The notes under the pieces are model-generated. The model saw nothing but the letters and a program-made list of their open reading frames with translations, was not told where the DNA came from and ran no database searches. From Struthio camelus (lineage: Eukaryota; Chordata; Aves; Struthioniformes; Struthionidae), in assembly GCF_040807025.1 (NCBI RefSeq), contig NC_090942.1, positions 203,662,747 to 203,726,746 on the forward strand: a stretch of DNA of 64,000 bases, written 5' to 3'. Within the stretch, counting starts at the first letter, position 1, and every line of letters starts with the position of its first letter. The position numbers and the translations under genes were made by a program. Positions 1 to 13,600 of this stretch are shown here, piece after piece.

Positions 1-1495
1 CCTGTGGAGTATAACGATGCTCTTTCTAGTTAAAAACCTGCAGCAAGTGCTGGACATCTGTGCTGTTAATGATTGCAGGTCTGGATCAGTGGTACTTGAT
101 GCAAAGAACAAATTCCATCCCTCTTTATTAGTAGTGTTCTCTGTTTGCGTGAGCTTTGTGCAGTTTGCAAATCCAGTGACCCAAAAGTTAGAAAATGCTA
201 GAATTAGGATTCCCATGGAGGAATAATTTGGCTCATTTCTATGTATATGTTAGACATGCACATTATTTTTTAATTTAGTGGTTACTTTTTCCAAATTGTA
301 TCTAAAGATGGTTTGTTTTGATTTAAGCATGTTTACCTGTGTAGTGTTTAGAGTTTGGAGCCTTATGAATAAAATTACATTAAAACGTTTTAGCAAATTG
401 GCTGCTATCTTGCATGTAGAACTTGTATATAAAGGGAACGAGTATTATAACCTTGTGTGTATAAAATCAGGTGAAGAAGGTTTGTTTTGTAGTCACTTGA
501 AGTGTGTCATCCCATGATGGAGACTTCCTTGTGCAAACCCAGTTTTTCTAGTCCTGGTAGTTCATTCACCGTAGCTCAGACTCCACTTCTTGTTCTGGAA
601 TATTTCTTTTCCTTTTTTCATACTTTATGCTTTTGTCACTCTGCAGCTGCACCTCTTCTAATTGCTCTTTCTGGGTTTTCTACAGTAGACAAAATGTTTT
701 GAAACTGGCTACTGAGACACTGCCTGTTATTTCTAAGTTAAAATTTTAAAAAGCAATGGATCAAGAAATATTTCTCTGTAGCCGCCTGTTGTGGTACAAA
801 TTGAATTCAGCTTCTGGGGTTTCTCTTTAAATTATATTTTATAGTCACCCAAATCGCCACCTTTTACCATAACGTGCTTCCTTAGCCTATCTGTATGTAA
901 AGCGAGAAGATATTTAGATAACGAGGGCTAATAGTTTCTACGCTTTAAAAAGTTACATTTGGATTAGTTCAGAAAAAAACATGGAAGCTTGAGCTTAATA
1001 CAGAAACCTTAAAAAACCTGATCTATAAAGCTTATGCTTTGGTAATTTAAAAGCAAGTCATCTATCCATAAAATGCATGTAATTTTATGCATTTTTGGTT
1101 GCAAAGGCAAGCACTCAAATGGCAGAAGAGCCCTCACTTCTGCCATACCCTGTAATTTAGTCATATCTTAATGTATTGCGATTAAAGTCTTTGTGATCGT
1201 TTTTTTTATTTTGCCCCACAGTCATCTTTCTTATCGTTCTTACTCTTGATCTTTGGCTCAGTCTCCATGTGCAGCCAGTTTTTCTTCCCCTGAATCTCTG
1301 ACCCAACTGAAATAATATTGGACAATTTGATATTTGGGTTACTGATTTTCCCCTCCCTGTGAAATGTAAAGTCTTTGTCTGTTTTCATAGTAACAAAATA
1401 ATCTTACAATTCCTTTCTTTTTTTCTTAGAAATACCTACAAGTTAAATATATGCCTGTCTTCTGATGCTCAAATTGCCTTTGTTTTTCCCAACAG
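1..1495 (+). other. XPO4: Partial XPO4 intron upstream of first visible exon
   Basis: AT-rich intron sequence ending in a pyrimidine-rich tract and TTTTCCCAACAG. The following exon starts in phase 1. No exon matching XPO4 residues 1-58 was found, and no repeat was recognised. Confidence 0.8.
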
Positions 1496-1637
1496 AAACT
1501 AGTAAAGTGGACTATGTCCTTTTTCAAGCTGCTACAGCGATAATGGAAGCAGTTGTACGAGAATGGATCCTGTTGGAAAAAACTAGCATCGAGTCACTGC
1601 GAACATTCCTTCTAACCTATGTCTTACAGAGGCCTAA
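1496..1637 (+). CDS. XPO4: XPO4 coding exon e1 of window (residues 59-106)
   Basis: 142 nt. It opens with the last two bases of E59 and reads TSKVDYVLFQAATAIMEAVV and onward to LQRP, ending with two bases of N106. Acceptor AACAG, donor GTAAGT. This is the N-terminal importin-beta-like HEAT region, which in the family contacts RanGTP. Confidence 0.95.
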
Positions 1638-4600
1638 GTAAGTATAGCAAAAATAACTCTTAGACGTAGAGGATTCTGCATAAGGTCTTATTTTTTCTTT
1701 TGTTTCCAAACGTAGTGGTGGAATGCGATTTCAACACTAACGCGTCTTCTAGTTTTTTAAGGCTTAGTTGACTTCTGCCATTTCGTCAGCTTTCCCTTCA
1801 GCATTCACAAAGAATGTTTAAAAAAAATTGCGTTTAAAATGTTAGTGAGTATTGATGTTCAAAATTACTTGCAAACATATTTTTGCAATGTTGTTTACAG
1901 CCTTCAAAAGTATGTTCGGGAGCAGATTCTATTAGCAGTAGCAGTAATAGTGAAACGGGGATCACTAGACAAATCAATTGACTGCAAAAGCATTTTCCAT
2001 GAAGTCAGCCAGTTGATCAGCAGCGGTAACCCCACGGTGGTAAGTAGCTTTTTTCAAAATGTAAGCAGTCTACATCAGTAATGTACATTATGTACTTAGT
2101 AACCATAAGATCTTGTATACTTTTCTTACCCAAAAATTAAAATTTGTAATTAAGTTGATAGCTGTTCAATCATCTGCTAAGTCTGTTTAGATTTTTGAAT
2201 GAGAATGTCTGGAGACTAGCAGTAGTATGTGTAGTCCTTGAGTACACAGCTATGCTGTATTTCTTAGATAACAGGTTTGTTGGAATAGTCAGTCAGCTAG
2301 TGCAAAGTAATCTTTGGTTCCGCTTTGACCGCCACTAATGTGGTGGGGTTTTTTGTTTCCCTGGGTTTCTTTAATAAACCAGCATGATCTAAAATGGATT
2401 TTCCCTTGGCTGGCGGTGGCTTCCTACACGCTGTGTTCCCCTCCCATCTGTCCGGCACTGCACCCTCCTGTGGTTCAGCTGTCGGAATCGGCTGCAGAAC
2501 GAGAGCCGTAGACCTCGGCCGTTCCCCGCGAGGCGGGTGGGTGGAGAGGAAGGGATGCGAGGAAGTAAAAAGTGGAATGGAAATACAAAACTTACTCTAG
2601 ATTTAATGTCATACTAGGGGTAAGTGTTACCTTCCTTATTGAGCTCAAAGTGGAAACAAGGTGTCCAATATCTATCTATGCATTTAGTGGAATTCCATTT
2701 GCTATGCCAGGAGATAAGTTTAGAATAGGTCATAATAGAGGCATGTAACTAGAGATTAAAGAGAGGTGATTTTTCTTCTTCCAAATGCAAATCTAAGATT
2801 ATGTAGATTCCATACTGAAACTTTTAACTGAAGCTTTATTCAGACAAAGCAACCTCTGAGGGAACTGACTGTTAACATTGGTGAACATTTAGAACAACAT
2901 TTGTACTAGTTGCAAGCAGCAAATGTTTTAACTCTGAAAATTCAATCAAAGTAGTGCACTAGAAGTAATGCAGCTCATGTCATGGTCCTAAAAATAGTAT
3001 GCCACCTCTGAGTACAAGTGATATCTCTCAAGGGTATGGAAGTTTCAATTGTTTCTGAACTTCAGATTCACTGTTATTTAGCTTAATGAAAAAAATTTTA
3101 GCCTGCCGTTGTGCATAATTTGGATAGAAATAGGTATTTGTTTAAAAGAACAGTGCTTAGCTCCTGGGTTTTTTCCCAGGGAGGAAAGCCTTGTGTTTTA
3201 AAAATGGAATTATGACCAAGGTTTTCAAGTTTTGTATGTACCCATGTATGTGCTTGTGTAGTTTATATGACCATTCTGTAAAGATACAAAAGCGGAGTAA
3301 AAAGAAATATGCGTGTTGAGAGAAAAGTTATCACTGGATTAACTCTTGCACAATCCTACTTCTACAGTTCTGTTCTGTGCATGCATTAATGTACGGACGT
3401 GTTACGCTGAACACAGCATGTAACCAGTTAAAACTGCCAGCTGTAAATATCACACCAGACTCGCTCGCTGCAGAGCAAACTGCATCAGGGACTGGCTGCG
3501 CCTAGGGGAAGCGGCGATCTTTCATTCTCCCCTTCCCTAAGCTCTGCTTGCTGCTACCATACAGAGACGAATTTTGGCTCGGCTTCTTCTCTCCTTTTAT
3601 CCACTGCTCTCCACAAACAATAGTCTTGTTCCGTAGTTTTGCCAAAGTAATTGTGCTCAAGTTTTAGGAAGGGTATTAAACATATCTTGAGCATGTAATG
3701 ATATTTTCTATTCCAGTAGGCTAATACTACTTGCTATCAAAAACAGACATGTGATGCTGCTTGAACATCTTTTCTATGTGGTGCAGTAAAAGTTTGCAGG
3801 TCTTAAACAGGCTAGTATGAACATGTGCTCCCATGCACTTATGAGGCTTTACATTGTAAAATAGTTCTCATTCATAAAAGTGTTTTTGTAATCTTCTGAG
3901 ACTTTGTTGTGAGAGAAATTCTAGTACTAGCACTGCTTCATGTGACCCAGGACTTGGTATCCTTAATACAGAATAATAAGCAATACCAAAATTCTGAGGC
4001 TGTTTTGCTTTTTTTCCCTCTGTGTGTGTACATTAGTACAGTACTTGCTACAGCTGAGCCCTGAGTGAGACCAGGACCTACTCTTATATAAATATGAAAT
4101 AACTATGAAAGATTGTATAACTGTATGAAATAATTAAATATTCACTTAAACTATTCTACGTAAATATTGGTGGTATTTTTTAAATAACGGCCCTGTAGAG
4201 CGCTGTTGTGCCCATTAAGCTCTGCGTGGAACTAAAAGACCTACAGTTGTGTCAATGGAGCGTGGCGTCTAGGCTTATAGTTCTGTAAGCTATGGTACAA
4301 GGCTAATGAAACTGTACTGCTTTCCAGACCAAGATGATCTGAGAAGACAGTGCCGTGTAGTGTCATGAGGATGTACCATCACAGGCATTCCTGCACTTCA
4401 CTGCACTGGAGACATACTTATTTTAGTCATTTACAAAACAGACTTCTACCCAAGTCAGGTTGGAGGATAGGATGTGGGTGTTGGGAGAGATCAGCAGATG
4501 TTTCCCAGCGCTCTCTATGTGCCTCCCTGACTCTTTTTTTGCTTTCTTCATCACATCTTTTCTGTAATGCACCACGCACACTTGCCTCCAGCATTATGCC

Positions 4601-7600
4601 CTGCAATTTCAGGATTCTGTCACATCTTTTTGACTCCCAATTCTCTGTCTAGTCTCCTGGTCCCTCTGTGTCCTGCCTAAGCTGCCACTCCATAATTTTT
4701 CCCTTTGGTCTGCTGCCCACCCATCTGTGTCCCCCTGCCTGTGGTTCAGTGCAGCAGCTGTGGAAGGTACCACATGGAGTCAGCAGCAGGCCACTTTCTG
4801 TTTAAAAATGTTTAAAGTTTTCAAACATGACTTTTAGCCATTGATAATGGATTTGTGCAAGTGTTAGGCTGAGTCAGGCTTATGGGGTAGTGTGGAAGGG
4901 GGAGGAAAAAACATGGAAAAGATATATTTTGCCCCCACAGCAGAGAAAAGACAACACTTTTTGATCTGTTCAGAAAGGGCATATGAAAACACGGAACTGT
5001 GTATGAAGAAAAGAGCTAGCTTAAGCTGAAGGCTTAATTATTTAATTTACGTAACAGTTTGTAATTGGGAGTGTCCTTTTTTAAAAGTAAGCTGGTCTCT
5101 TGCCTACTTTTCTGCTTGCTTTCTCATCTGTGCTGGCTCTGAAGTGACCTGGCCCTTTATCTTACAAGAATGAAGTAAGTGCTTAATCTTTTCCACTCCC
5201 TGCAACCCTCTTCCTAATTCCTGTCAGACATCTGCAATAGCTTTTTGTTTGCTAGATATTTGTGTCCCATAAAATCTATGGGATTTGGATAACATGCTGT
5301 CAGGATCAAGTCCTGAAGTTAAATGTAATCAGAATAGCAAATGTAGATGGTACTATACAGCAAATGTAGATGGTAATGTGTGTTTTGGATCTGTGTCCTT
5401 CTGTAGAGTTCCATATGCTTAATATCTTAACTTTTGGCATGTAAGTTAAACAATTCTTTAGAAGTGGATTTTATTTTGAAGATGGAACTTGAAGGTATAT
5501 TGAATAATGTTGTGACAAACGACGTGGGGGCAGGACTGATGGATGAGCTGTTGAGAATGAAAAATTGGATGGAAGAGAAGAAGAGGGATAGAGATGAAAG
5601 GAAGAAAGTGGGGCAGGAGATGAAAAATTTGTCTTTAGCATTGAGTAATTTCTTAATAGTGGAAAACAGAGTACACATTAAGGAAATAACAGGGTACTAA
5701 AGAGAAGTAACACTATTCAGCATGGAAAGGAGATGGGAAGGATGCATGGTTGGAGCCAAGCTTTGAATCTGGAATGTTGGCTCCTGCTCTTGCTCCTCTG
5801 AGGCGCTGACCTTTATGTACCTTGTGGAGGAGACCACTATCTGATAAGGGTACACCGAGTATATAAGGCATGGAGGCTTGTTAATTTATAAACAAGTTTA
5901 GGTAGCAGTCCTTTGGGAGGCCATGGATTAACTTTGGAGTTCCTGTTTTTGTTTTTCCTGGCTCTTGTAACATCCGTGCAAGCCATCCTTCTGCTCATGA
6001 AGCAGAGGCTGTAAGCTCCCCGATAGCAATTGCAGCATCTTTCTTCAAAGTCTGTGTGTCTGAGGGACAGAGCCTCTGGCAGTAGATACAATACTGTGGG
6101 CCAGTTGTAGACCACTAAATATATTTTCCACCACTGATTTCAAGATTTTGGAGAATTGTGTGGGCCAGGTTCTTCTCAATTATAAATACCTTCAACTTCT
6201 TGGCCTTTTCTTTTTGTATTAGAATACTTCTTTTGTATAACTGAAGTATTTCTGTATTTCTTCATTCCTGCCAGAAGGACAGGTATCCTGGCAGTTAAAG
6301 TAACCAGTTCCCAGGAGGCGGAACTTGTCTGCAGGTGAACAGAATCAGGTGGAACAGTTGTTTACACCTGCTCTAGGATATGGATTATGCCTGGACACAA
6401 GATGGAGAAGCAATGGAAGCTGTGGTTTTAAGATCTAGTATGCTTATCATAGAATGTATTGTAGCATAAAGCTCTGTATCTGGCTTACTCTGTATATGCA
6501 AAAAGACCTGTCAAGACCTGGAAGAACTCTGGGTTCTACAGTTCTTTCTGCCTTCAAGTCTGCAGATCTTTAGTTGGTTTTCCTTTGCTCTCAGCTGGGC
6601 TGGAAAGGAGACTGAGATGCTTCAGCTTACCTAAAACTGTATGGGAATGTGATATGGGTCCCATGTGAGCAGTGGGAAATATCAGTAAGCAGAGCTCATA
6701 GAGTCACAGAATAGTTGAAACTGGAAAGGACCTCTGGAGACCATCTAATGTAACCCCCAAAACTGGGCATTCCTCTTCACTGAAATTAACCTGTAATTAA
6801 TAATGACTGAACAGATAACTAATTAAATAGTGTTTATGGTCCTTATTTCTGTTCTTTGAGAGGATTTTCACTCCTGGATATCTGTCTAGCTGTTCTTGTC
6901 TCATGTGGCAGGGTAGGAGTTGGAGAGTCTCTCTTGTCAAATTTGTCAAAGTTTACGAGTCAAAAAAACCACATTATTCTCCCTGCTCCACCTTCAGCTG
7001 TATCTTCTGGTCTAATAAAATTATTACCTTTCCTTGTGAACCTTGTGGCATATTGAGTATAAAAGCCAGATGGTAAACCAGGATATTTAAGCTCTTGTTT
7101 TCTTAATGCTGACAAGAGGGCTGTAAAGGTCTGCGCTAACATGTTTAAACAAAAATGTTTTGGGAGTTGTAGGGACCCAAAAAAGTCCAATTCCAAAAAG
7201 TCCAGAAGTCCAAAATTCCAAATATGAAGCTAGAACTTGCTAATATAAATTGAAAAGAACTTTAAGACATAAGTATCTATTCAATACTTGTATTAGCCAG
7301 GGTGTTTTTTAATGGTTTCCAATTTCTCTTTTGCGAGAGAGCCTCTTCACTAGGTTTATGTAAGAGTGATGTAATAGAGCATGGTTCCTGCTTAGTTGCT
7401 TAATGACGTTAAGATTAGGAGTTAATGGCTCCCAGTATTATAATCTATAATGGAGCCACAGTTTCAAAGACAGGGTTGGGAAGTGAAGTGACATGATCCA
7501 GAGAAAATGTGTGTGCTGTTATCCTATATATTATATTGAACCCTCTTAGCTTCCTTACTTCTGCTGTCTCATGAGATGTGCAGAAGTAGAGGTCCTCACG

Positions 7601-10600
7601 TGTAGACCTCAGAGGCTCACTGGAAAGGAAGAGATAATGCCTTTTCACGTGTTACATCTGAATCTCTTCTATTCCTGTGTTTACATATACGAATAAGCAG
7701 GCTTCAGGGGCACAGTCTCTTTAAGAAGTGTATTGACCTTAGCTGCTCATTCGTTCTTCCCTGCCATGGTAATGCCTTTTTAATTGTGCAAGTTCAATAA
7801 TAAGCTGGATCTGTGTGGTAGTCTCCTTTAAAAACAAGCAGCCTTCTCCCTCCTAACCCCCTGTTTGTTTTTAAGCAGATCTGCTCTGGAGCACAGCCAT
7901 GTAACACAGCTCATTTGGCAAATCTGACAGTTTGGCAAGCACAGGGGGGTAAAAAGGACCAGGAGCAAGCATTTGGAAAAAGTGAGGGGAAAAGGGACAC
8001 CTGTCCACCATAGAGCACTTGCCAAGAGTATGACCTGCCAAAACCAGAGGTAGAACATGGTGTGTATTTGAAGCTGGGTGGTGTTGATAGCAAGCAGCAT
8101 GGCTAGGCCTTAATGTTTGTTATTTTGAGTCTAATTGAGGATCTTGGATTTATTTGTGTAACTACTGTAGTAGCAGAAGATCCAAGTAGTGACTTTCAGA
8201 CAAGAACCTTGAGGAAGAATACGTTACCTCTACTCTAGATGAATGATTTTCAAACGTTCACTTTTTAAAATGAGTTTGCTTTTTTTTTCCTCCCTTCTCC
8301 TGATTTCTGCTTCACAACTTTACCCATCCCCAGATAAACAAAGAAAAACATGTTTTGCACCCTAAGCTCCAGCAAACTCAGCTGGGCCCTCTTCATCTAT
8401 TAGTAGAGGCTGCTACTTCCCTGCTCCCGCTGGCCAAAGTCTGCATGCTTCAGATGCCACACAATCGTCTTACTGTTGCCCCCAGTGATTCTCCAAGGAA
8501 TTACTTTTCTCTTTCTCAGCTCAGTCTTGGGGGTTGCCTTGCTTGGTAAGTCTGGTTTCCCCCAAGGACTGCAAGCACAGCTTTGCCCGTGGCGTCGGTA
8601 TAGACACGGTGTGGTAACCTCACTCTGCACGTCCACCGTGGCGTGGGGGTGGAGGAGGAGTGGGAGGCTGTCCAGCTGCCGACAGGCAGGTTGGGATCTA
8701 CCACACCAGATCCTGAGTTTTTTCCATTATAATTCCACTCAGAAGTTGAAAAGCCAGAGCGGCCTGTACATTTGTATTCAATGTGCATTGCTTTGCGTGC
8801 TGTGACCACCCTCTTCACCACCACCTCTCCATTTGGAGCTGCAGCTCACATTTGGGGGATTTAGGTACTCTGAAGATGTTAGCAAATTTAGCTGCACTTA
8901 TGCAGGAAAGTTAGGGAAGGAGAAATCATATCTCCTTTACAAAGGAAGCCCTGCCTTTAAACTGCCTATCTGGTAAAAGCAATATCTCTATATTGCTTTT
9001 GACATATTCTTATTACAAAATTTTATCACCTAGGAACAGCACAGCAAATTCTACCTCCTGCATGCCTCTGGTTGCACCAGCTTCCTGGTTTTGCACAAGT
9101 GAAAGGGAGCTGTTTTAGGGATGTTATTAAATGCTTCTTGTGGTTTCCCTTTAGTTGAAGTGACAGAATTTATAATATAAGAATGGGGACAAAAGTCCTA
9201 TAAATTTGCGTTCAAACTGGAAATGATTTAATGTAATAGGGTAAGTCGTATGATTTGCTCTGTGAAGGTGAGACCGTTATTCTCTTAAATGTACTTGCTC
9301 ATTTTTCTGTAGCTATAAATGATACTTGCTGAATGTACCTGTGGAGGGTTGACTTGATAGTTTATTTTTTTGTAGAGAAATGAATGATTAAGCTTGTATC
9401 AAGCCTCTGACAACCTGGCTGTATGTCTACTCTGAATTTCAGAAGTAAGGAAATGTTTTTTTTTGGTGTTGTAATTTGTTCTGTTTTGCCTATTGGCTTT
9501 TCTGCCTTGGAGCTGGTGTACCACATGTCCATTTTTTCCTAAGCCGTGCTTGAACTCTTCTTCCTTTCAGATGCTTTGTAACCTAACTACCCTCAAATGA
9601 AGCCGTTCACTTATTCCATGGGCAGTGCAGGCACAAGTGTGAAATCCTTCAAACATTACGGCTTTAGCTTTTGTTATAAGGGACATTCCATTGGAAGGAA
9701 GAAGTTGTATTTACTTAGTACGTTTGCTTTTTATGAATTGTGTACAGATGTTTGCTATTAAGATGATGCATGTTCTTTCTGAAGTGTCCGTGTGCTGCTA
9801 GTTTAATTTAAAAAGAAAACCACTAAACCCGTGCTACTGTTGGGTGTCTGATTGCCAAGTTAATCTCTTATCACAAGTCTCATTGATCTTCTGTTTGAGC
9901 AGCTGAGAGTCTATTTTATGTATAGCGATCTTTCATAAAGTTTATTCCTGGTAATAAAGCTAACTGGGGAGAGTGCCAAGCTATTCTCAGAGGCAGTCCG
10001 CTCCCAACAAGAGAAGTATTTTATTTTGTTAGATGGGGTTATTGTTTGGGTATGTACTTGTGGCAGAACTAGTGAAATTGCTAGCGAGTGAGTCAAACTA
10101 GGTTCAGAGGTGTACTCTTACTGGTATGAAGTTAATGGCATTACTGGGCAATAGACATTCAGATCTGACTTTTAATACGATGCCCAGAATCACTTGCATT
10201 TTCTGGTTATTACTGTATGGTGTTCTTAAAAGGAATTGTTCATCTCCTGTGGTGTGGCAGAAAGCCTGAAAAAACCTAGAACTTCAGATGTGTTAAATGT
10301 ATTCAATTTTGTTATGTATAAGAGGAAGTAATTTTATTCCACAAAGCACAACTGTAGTAGTTTGTCATAAACTATATTGCTTTTCAGTTTTTTGAAATCT
10401 TATAATACTTTAGCCTGCATTTGTGTTTAGATACTTTGAAAGTGTCTTCATACCAAACATACATGTAAATTCAGAAAATATATTTCAAATTTTTAACTGT
10501 TAACAGAGAAGTAGTGAACTTTTTTCCAGAGGCTCTGAAGTATGTTACTGTGTATTCAGAAGAGTTTGAAAGATAGCTGGGCGTACTTTTTTAATGTTAA

Positions 10601-13600
10601 TTAGTTTATCTTTCAATATTCGTATGAAAATGGTAATCTCACTTCTACGCGCTATAATTTGTGTAGCTACATATGGTCTTACAGCAGTTTGGGGAAGCAG
10701 CAATGTTTTGTATACAGCTTTGTGTCAAAACACTTGGAGAAATTGCAGATAAATAAGGATCAGTTACAGCTTTCAATTTATTCTTCTGCTTCTGTCAGTA
10801 AGTGAATCTATTGGTGGTCAACACCAGCCTTCTCCAGTAAGTCTCCTCTCTGCCTATTCTTGCAGCAGATTTGGAATTACTGGCCCACATCCCACCCATA
10901 GCTTTCTCCTGCTCTAGTGGCTGGTGATGAGCATGCTGAGATCCTCACCGGTAATAGGAGCAGGTGCGATGCGGCCGGCGATGCTTGCACTGTGGCCAAG
11001 AGGAGCCACCGGAGGGGCCGTAGCGTGCCCTGAGTCCTTGAGATGCTGGGCAAAGAGGCAGGACTTGCACTCCTCAAATCGAAATTGGATGTGAAGGAGC
11101 TGGCAGGGTGCTGGGAATTTGAAGGGAGGCAAATGAGGGGTGCAAGGTGCCCTGGACGGTACTAGGAGCTTGCCTGATGGAAAGACTCAAGCGTGCAGTT
11201 CTCCGGTACCGGGCTACTTCTCTTCCCTTCGCGCTCAGTGCGGTCACTGACCTCAGTGCTGCCCAAAATAGCTCATGGTGAAAGCGGTGGGGCAGGTCAC
11301 CACTCAGCTTTTTTATCAGGCTCTTAGCAGATTCAGTCAGGCCTAGCTGCATCCTTCACATTCACATCTTTCTTCACCATCAGTCGTAAGACTGAGCCTT
11401 CCTTTTACACTTCTCCTTGAAATTGGGAGAAAAGCACAAAGTGTCACAAACCTGTGGTGCTTGTTTTCATGCAGTAGCACAAGAATATGCAAACAAAGGA
11501 TAAACGATCAAACGATAAACACCACATAAACAAATCAGAGAAAAATGGAAGGAGAAAATGTCTACCATTTCAGCTAGTGTTAGCTCTTTGTAATCAGGAT
11601 GGGAACAAACATTTTTTTTCATTTATTCCTTTCCGATCATTTTAACTCACTTTTTTTTTCCCCCCCATAATTGACAGCCAACTGTAAGTGATAACCCGTC
11701 TGTGTCACTGCCCTGGTTGTCCTATGGTGTTCTGCATAGTAGCTTGTTGTCAAGATCTTGGCATGGTGAAGCAAAGGCAGCTTAGTTTAGCCAGGCTATT
11801 GTACTGTTGTAGTCATTAATACCACATGGTTATCATAGTATGTTATAGAGCAGCAAACTGTGTACAAATTTATGGCTATCACCAGTGATACCCTTATGTC
11901 ACTGCTTCTCAGAGCTGAAAAATGTTGATGTATTGGTAACTGAAGCAAAATGTAGAGTGTATATGAAAGTATTTAGAGCCTTGTGAGCCTTCTGCATCTG
12001 CTGGCATACAATGAAATTGGGTGACGTTCTTTGGCAACTTTGCATTATTCCTTTAAAAAGCGCATGTTCTTATCTGAAGCGTTGTTCTAGAGCTAAACTT
12101 GGGGGGCTGGTGTGGGTTTTTTGTTTTTTTCAGATTAATTCTTTTCATATGGGACTTCTAATGTTGGATTTAAAGCTCAAAACGTTAGCCTACGTTAATT
12201 CTTATATTGGATCAAATCTGGATTTCCTGTAAATAAACTTTCTGTTGCAGAACTAGTTTACACCGAAATTTGGAAATAAAATACTGAAATGTTTGAGCTA
12301 GTTGGAAATATTTGGAAGCCTTGCATAGGACTGACAAAACTGCACATCTACTGAACAAATTTAAAGTTTGCTGGTTTTCACTGGCTGTTATCATGAGTGA
12401 CATGTGACAATGGTGACAGTAGTAGATGAGGAACAGTGCACTTGCAATAAATAGTGTTCCTTTTAAAACAAGAAGGTTTGGATTTAGCAATTGGTCAGCA
12501 ATATGCTGGCCAACTGTACAGCTTCATTATATACTGGGAAATTAAACCCGTATGTTGTTATGAAGCCACTATGTTTGTTGGATCTGTCTGGGACTTATTT
12601 AGCAAGCAAGAATGTTAATTTAGTGTATACTGGCTAAGATAACTAGTCTAGAGGGTCAAGGTACTGACTTCAGAGGCATTTCTGAACAAAGATGTTGCAG
12701 TTGGTGGGTGGATGGCACTGCTCTCAGCTGTTGTTTGAGCTTGCATAAATAGTATCATCTCCACTTTAATCTTTCGGGTGTTCAGAGGTAGTGTGCATAT
12801 TTCTGTTTAACCCCTGGACACTTGCTGGCATGTCTGACCCTTTAACAATTCCTATCCCTCTGTCCATCCCTGGCACCTTGGCTCCAAACAGTCTAGAAGT
12901 AAAGCTGGTAATTTTGAAGTTTTGTGTTAAGAGCATCTATTTAACAAGAAGGGTTTACACTTTATCAGTATATGATTTGTATTGTGCTTGTTACAGTAGT
13001 ACACTGAATACTTCTGCAGTACACTTTAGTTCCCCGTTATACAATATTTACTTTCCTTTGTGTGTGGTGGTCAGTTAATATATATTAAAACTGGTGGTGA
13101 TGGTTACTGGACTTTGGCATCAGGAAAAAAAGCTTTGTTATTTCAAAAAACAGCACGAATGACTGGAGCCGTGTGTTTCATAAAGGAAAGTTGTCTCTTG
13201 AGTTGTGTTTTAGGATAACCGTTTGATTTACCTTACCTTATGTTTTGAGAACGAGAAAGATACTTAAGCCCTTGATCTTAAGGGACCTGTTTCTCTAAAC
13301 ATGGCGTGCATTTTTTTTCACCCATTTTATATTGCTTCTGGGACATGGTTCTAAAAGAAGAGCTTTAAAGGCTCTTTCGGAGGCTTTGTGCATCTTGTGC
13401 TTCGGAGGGAGGCGTCCGTCAGCTTTCAAGCGATGGAGCTTTCTTGTTATTCCCCCTCTTTTCTGAGAGAGGAAAGAGAAAAGCAGTAGATTGTGTGTTG
13501 CAGTGCTGTTCTTGAATAGCTTTTGTCACTTTCTGCGGTATAAATTTAATCACGATCAAATACCGACACGGTAAGTGTAGCAAATGCAAAGAAGGGCTAA

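Noticed and set aside
5434..5700. 88-codon frame rich in Lys/Glu
   Set aside because: Intronic, with no splice context and no resemblance to a known protein. An A/G-rich stretch reads this way by chance.
6427..6470. TCATAGAATGTATTG as a CR1 tail
   Set aside because: Only the first nine bases match, and the sequence after them does not continue into CR1.
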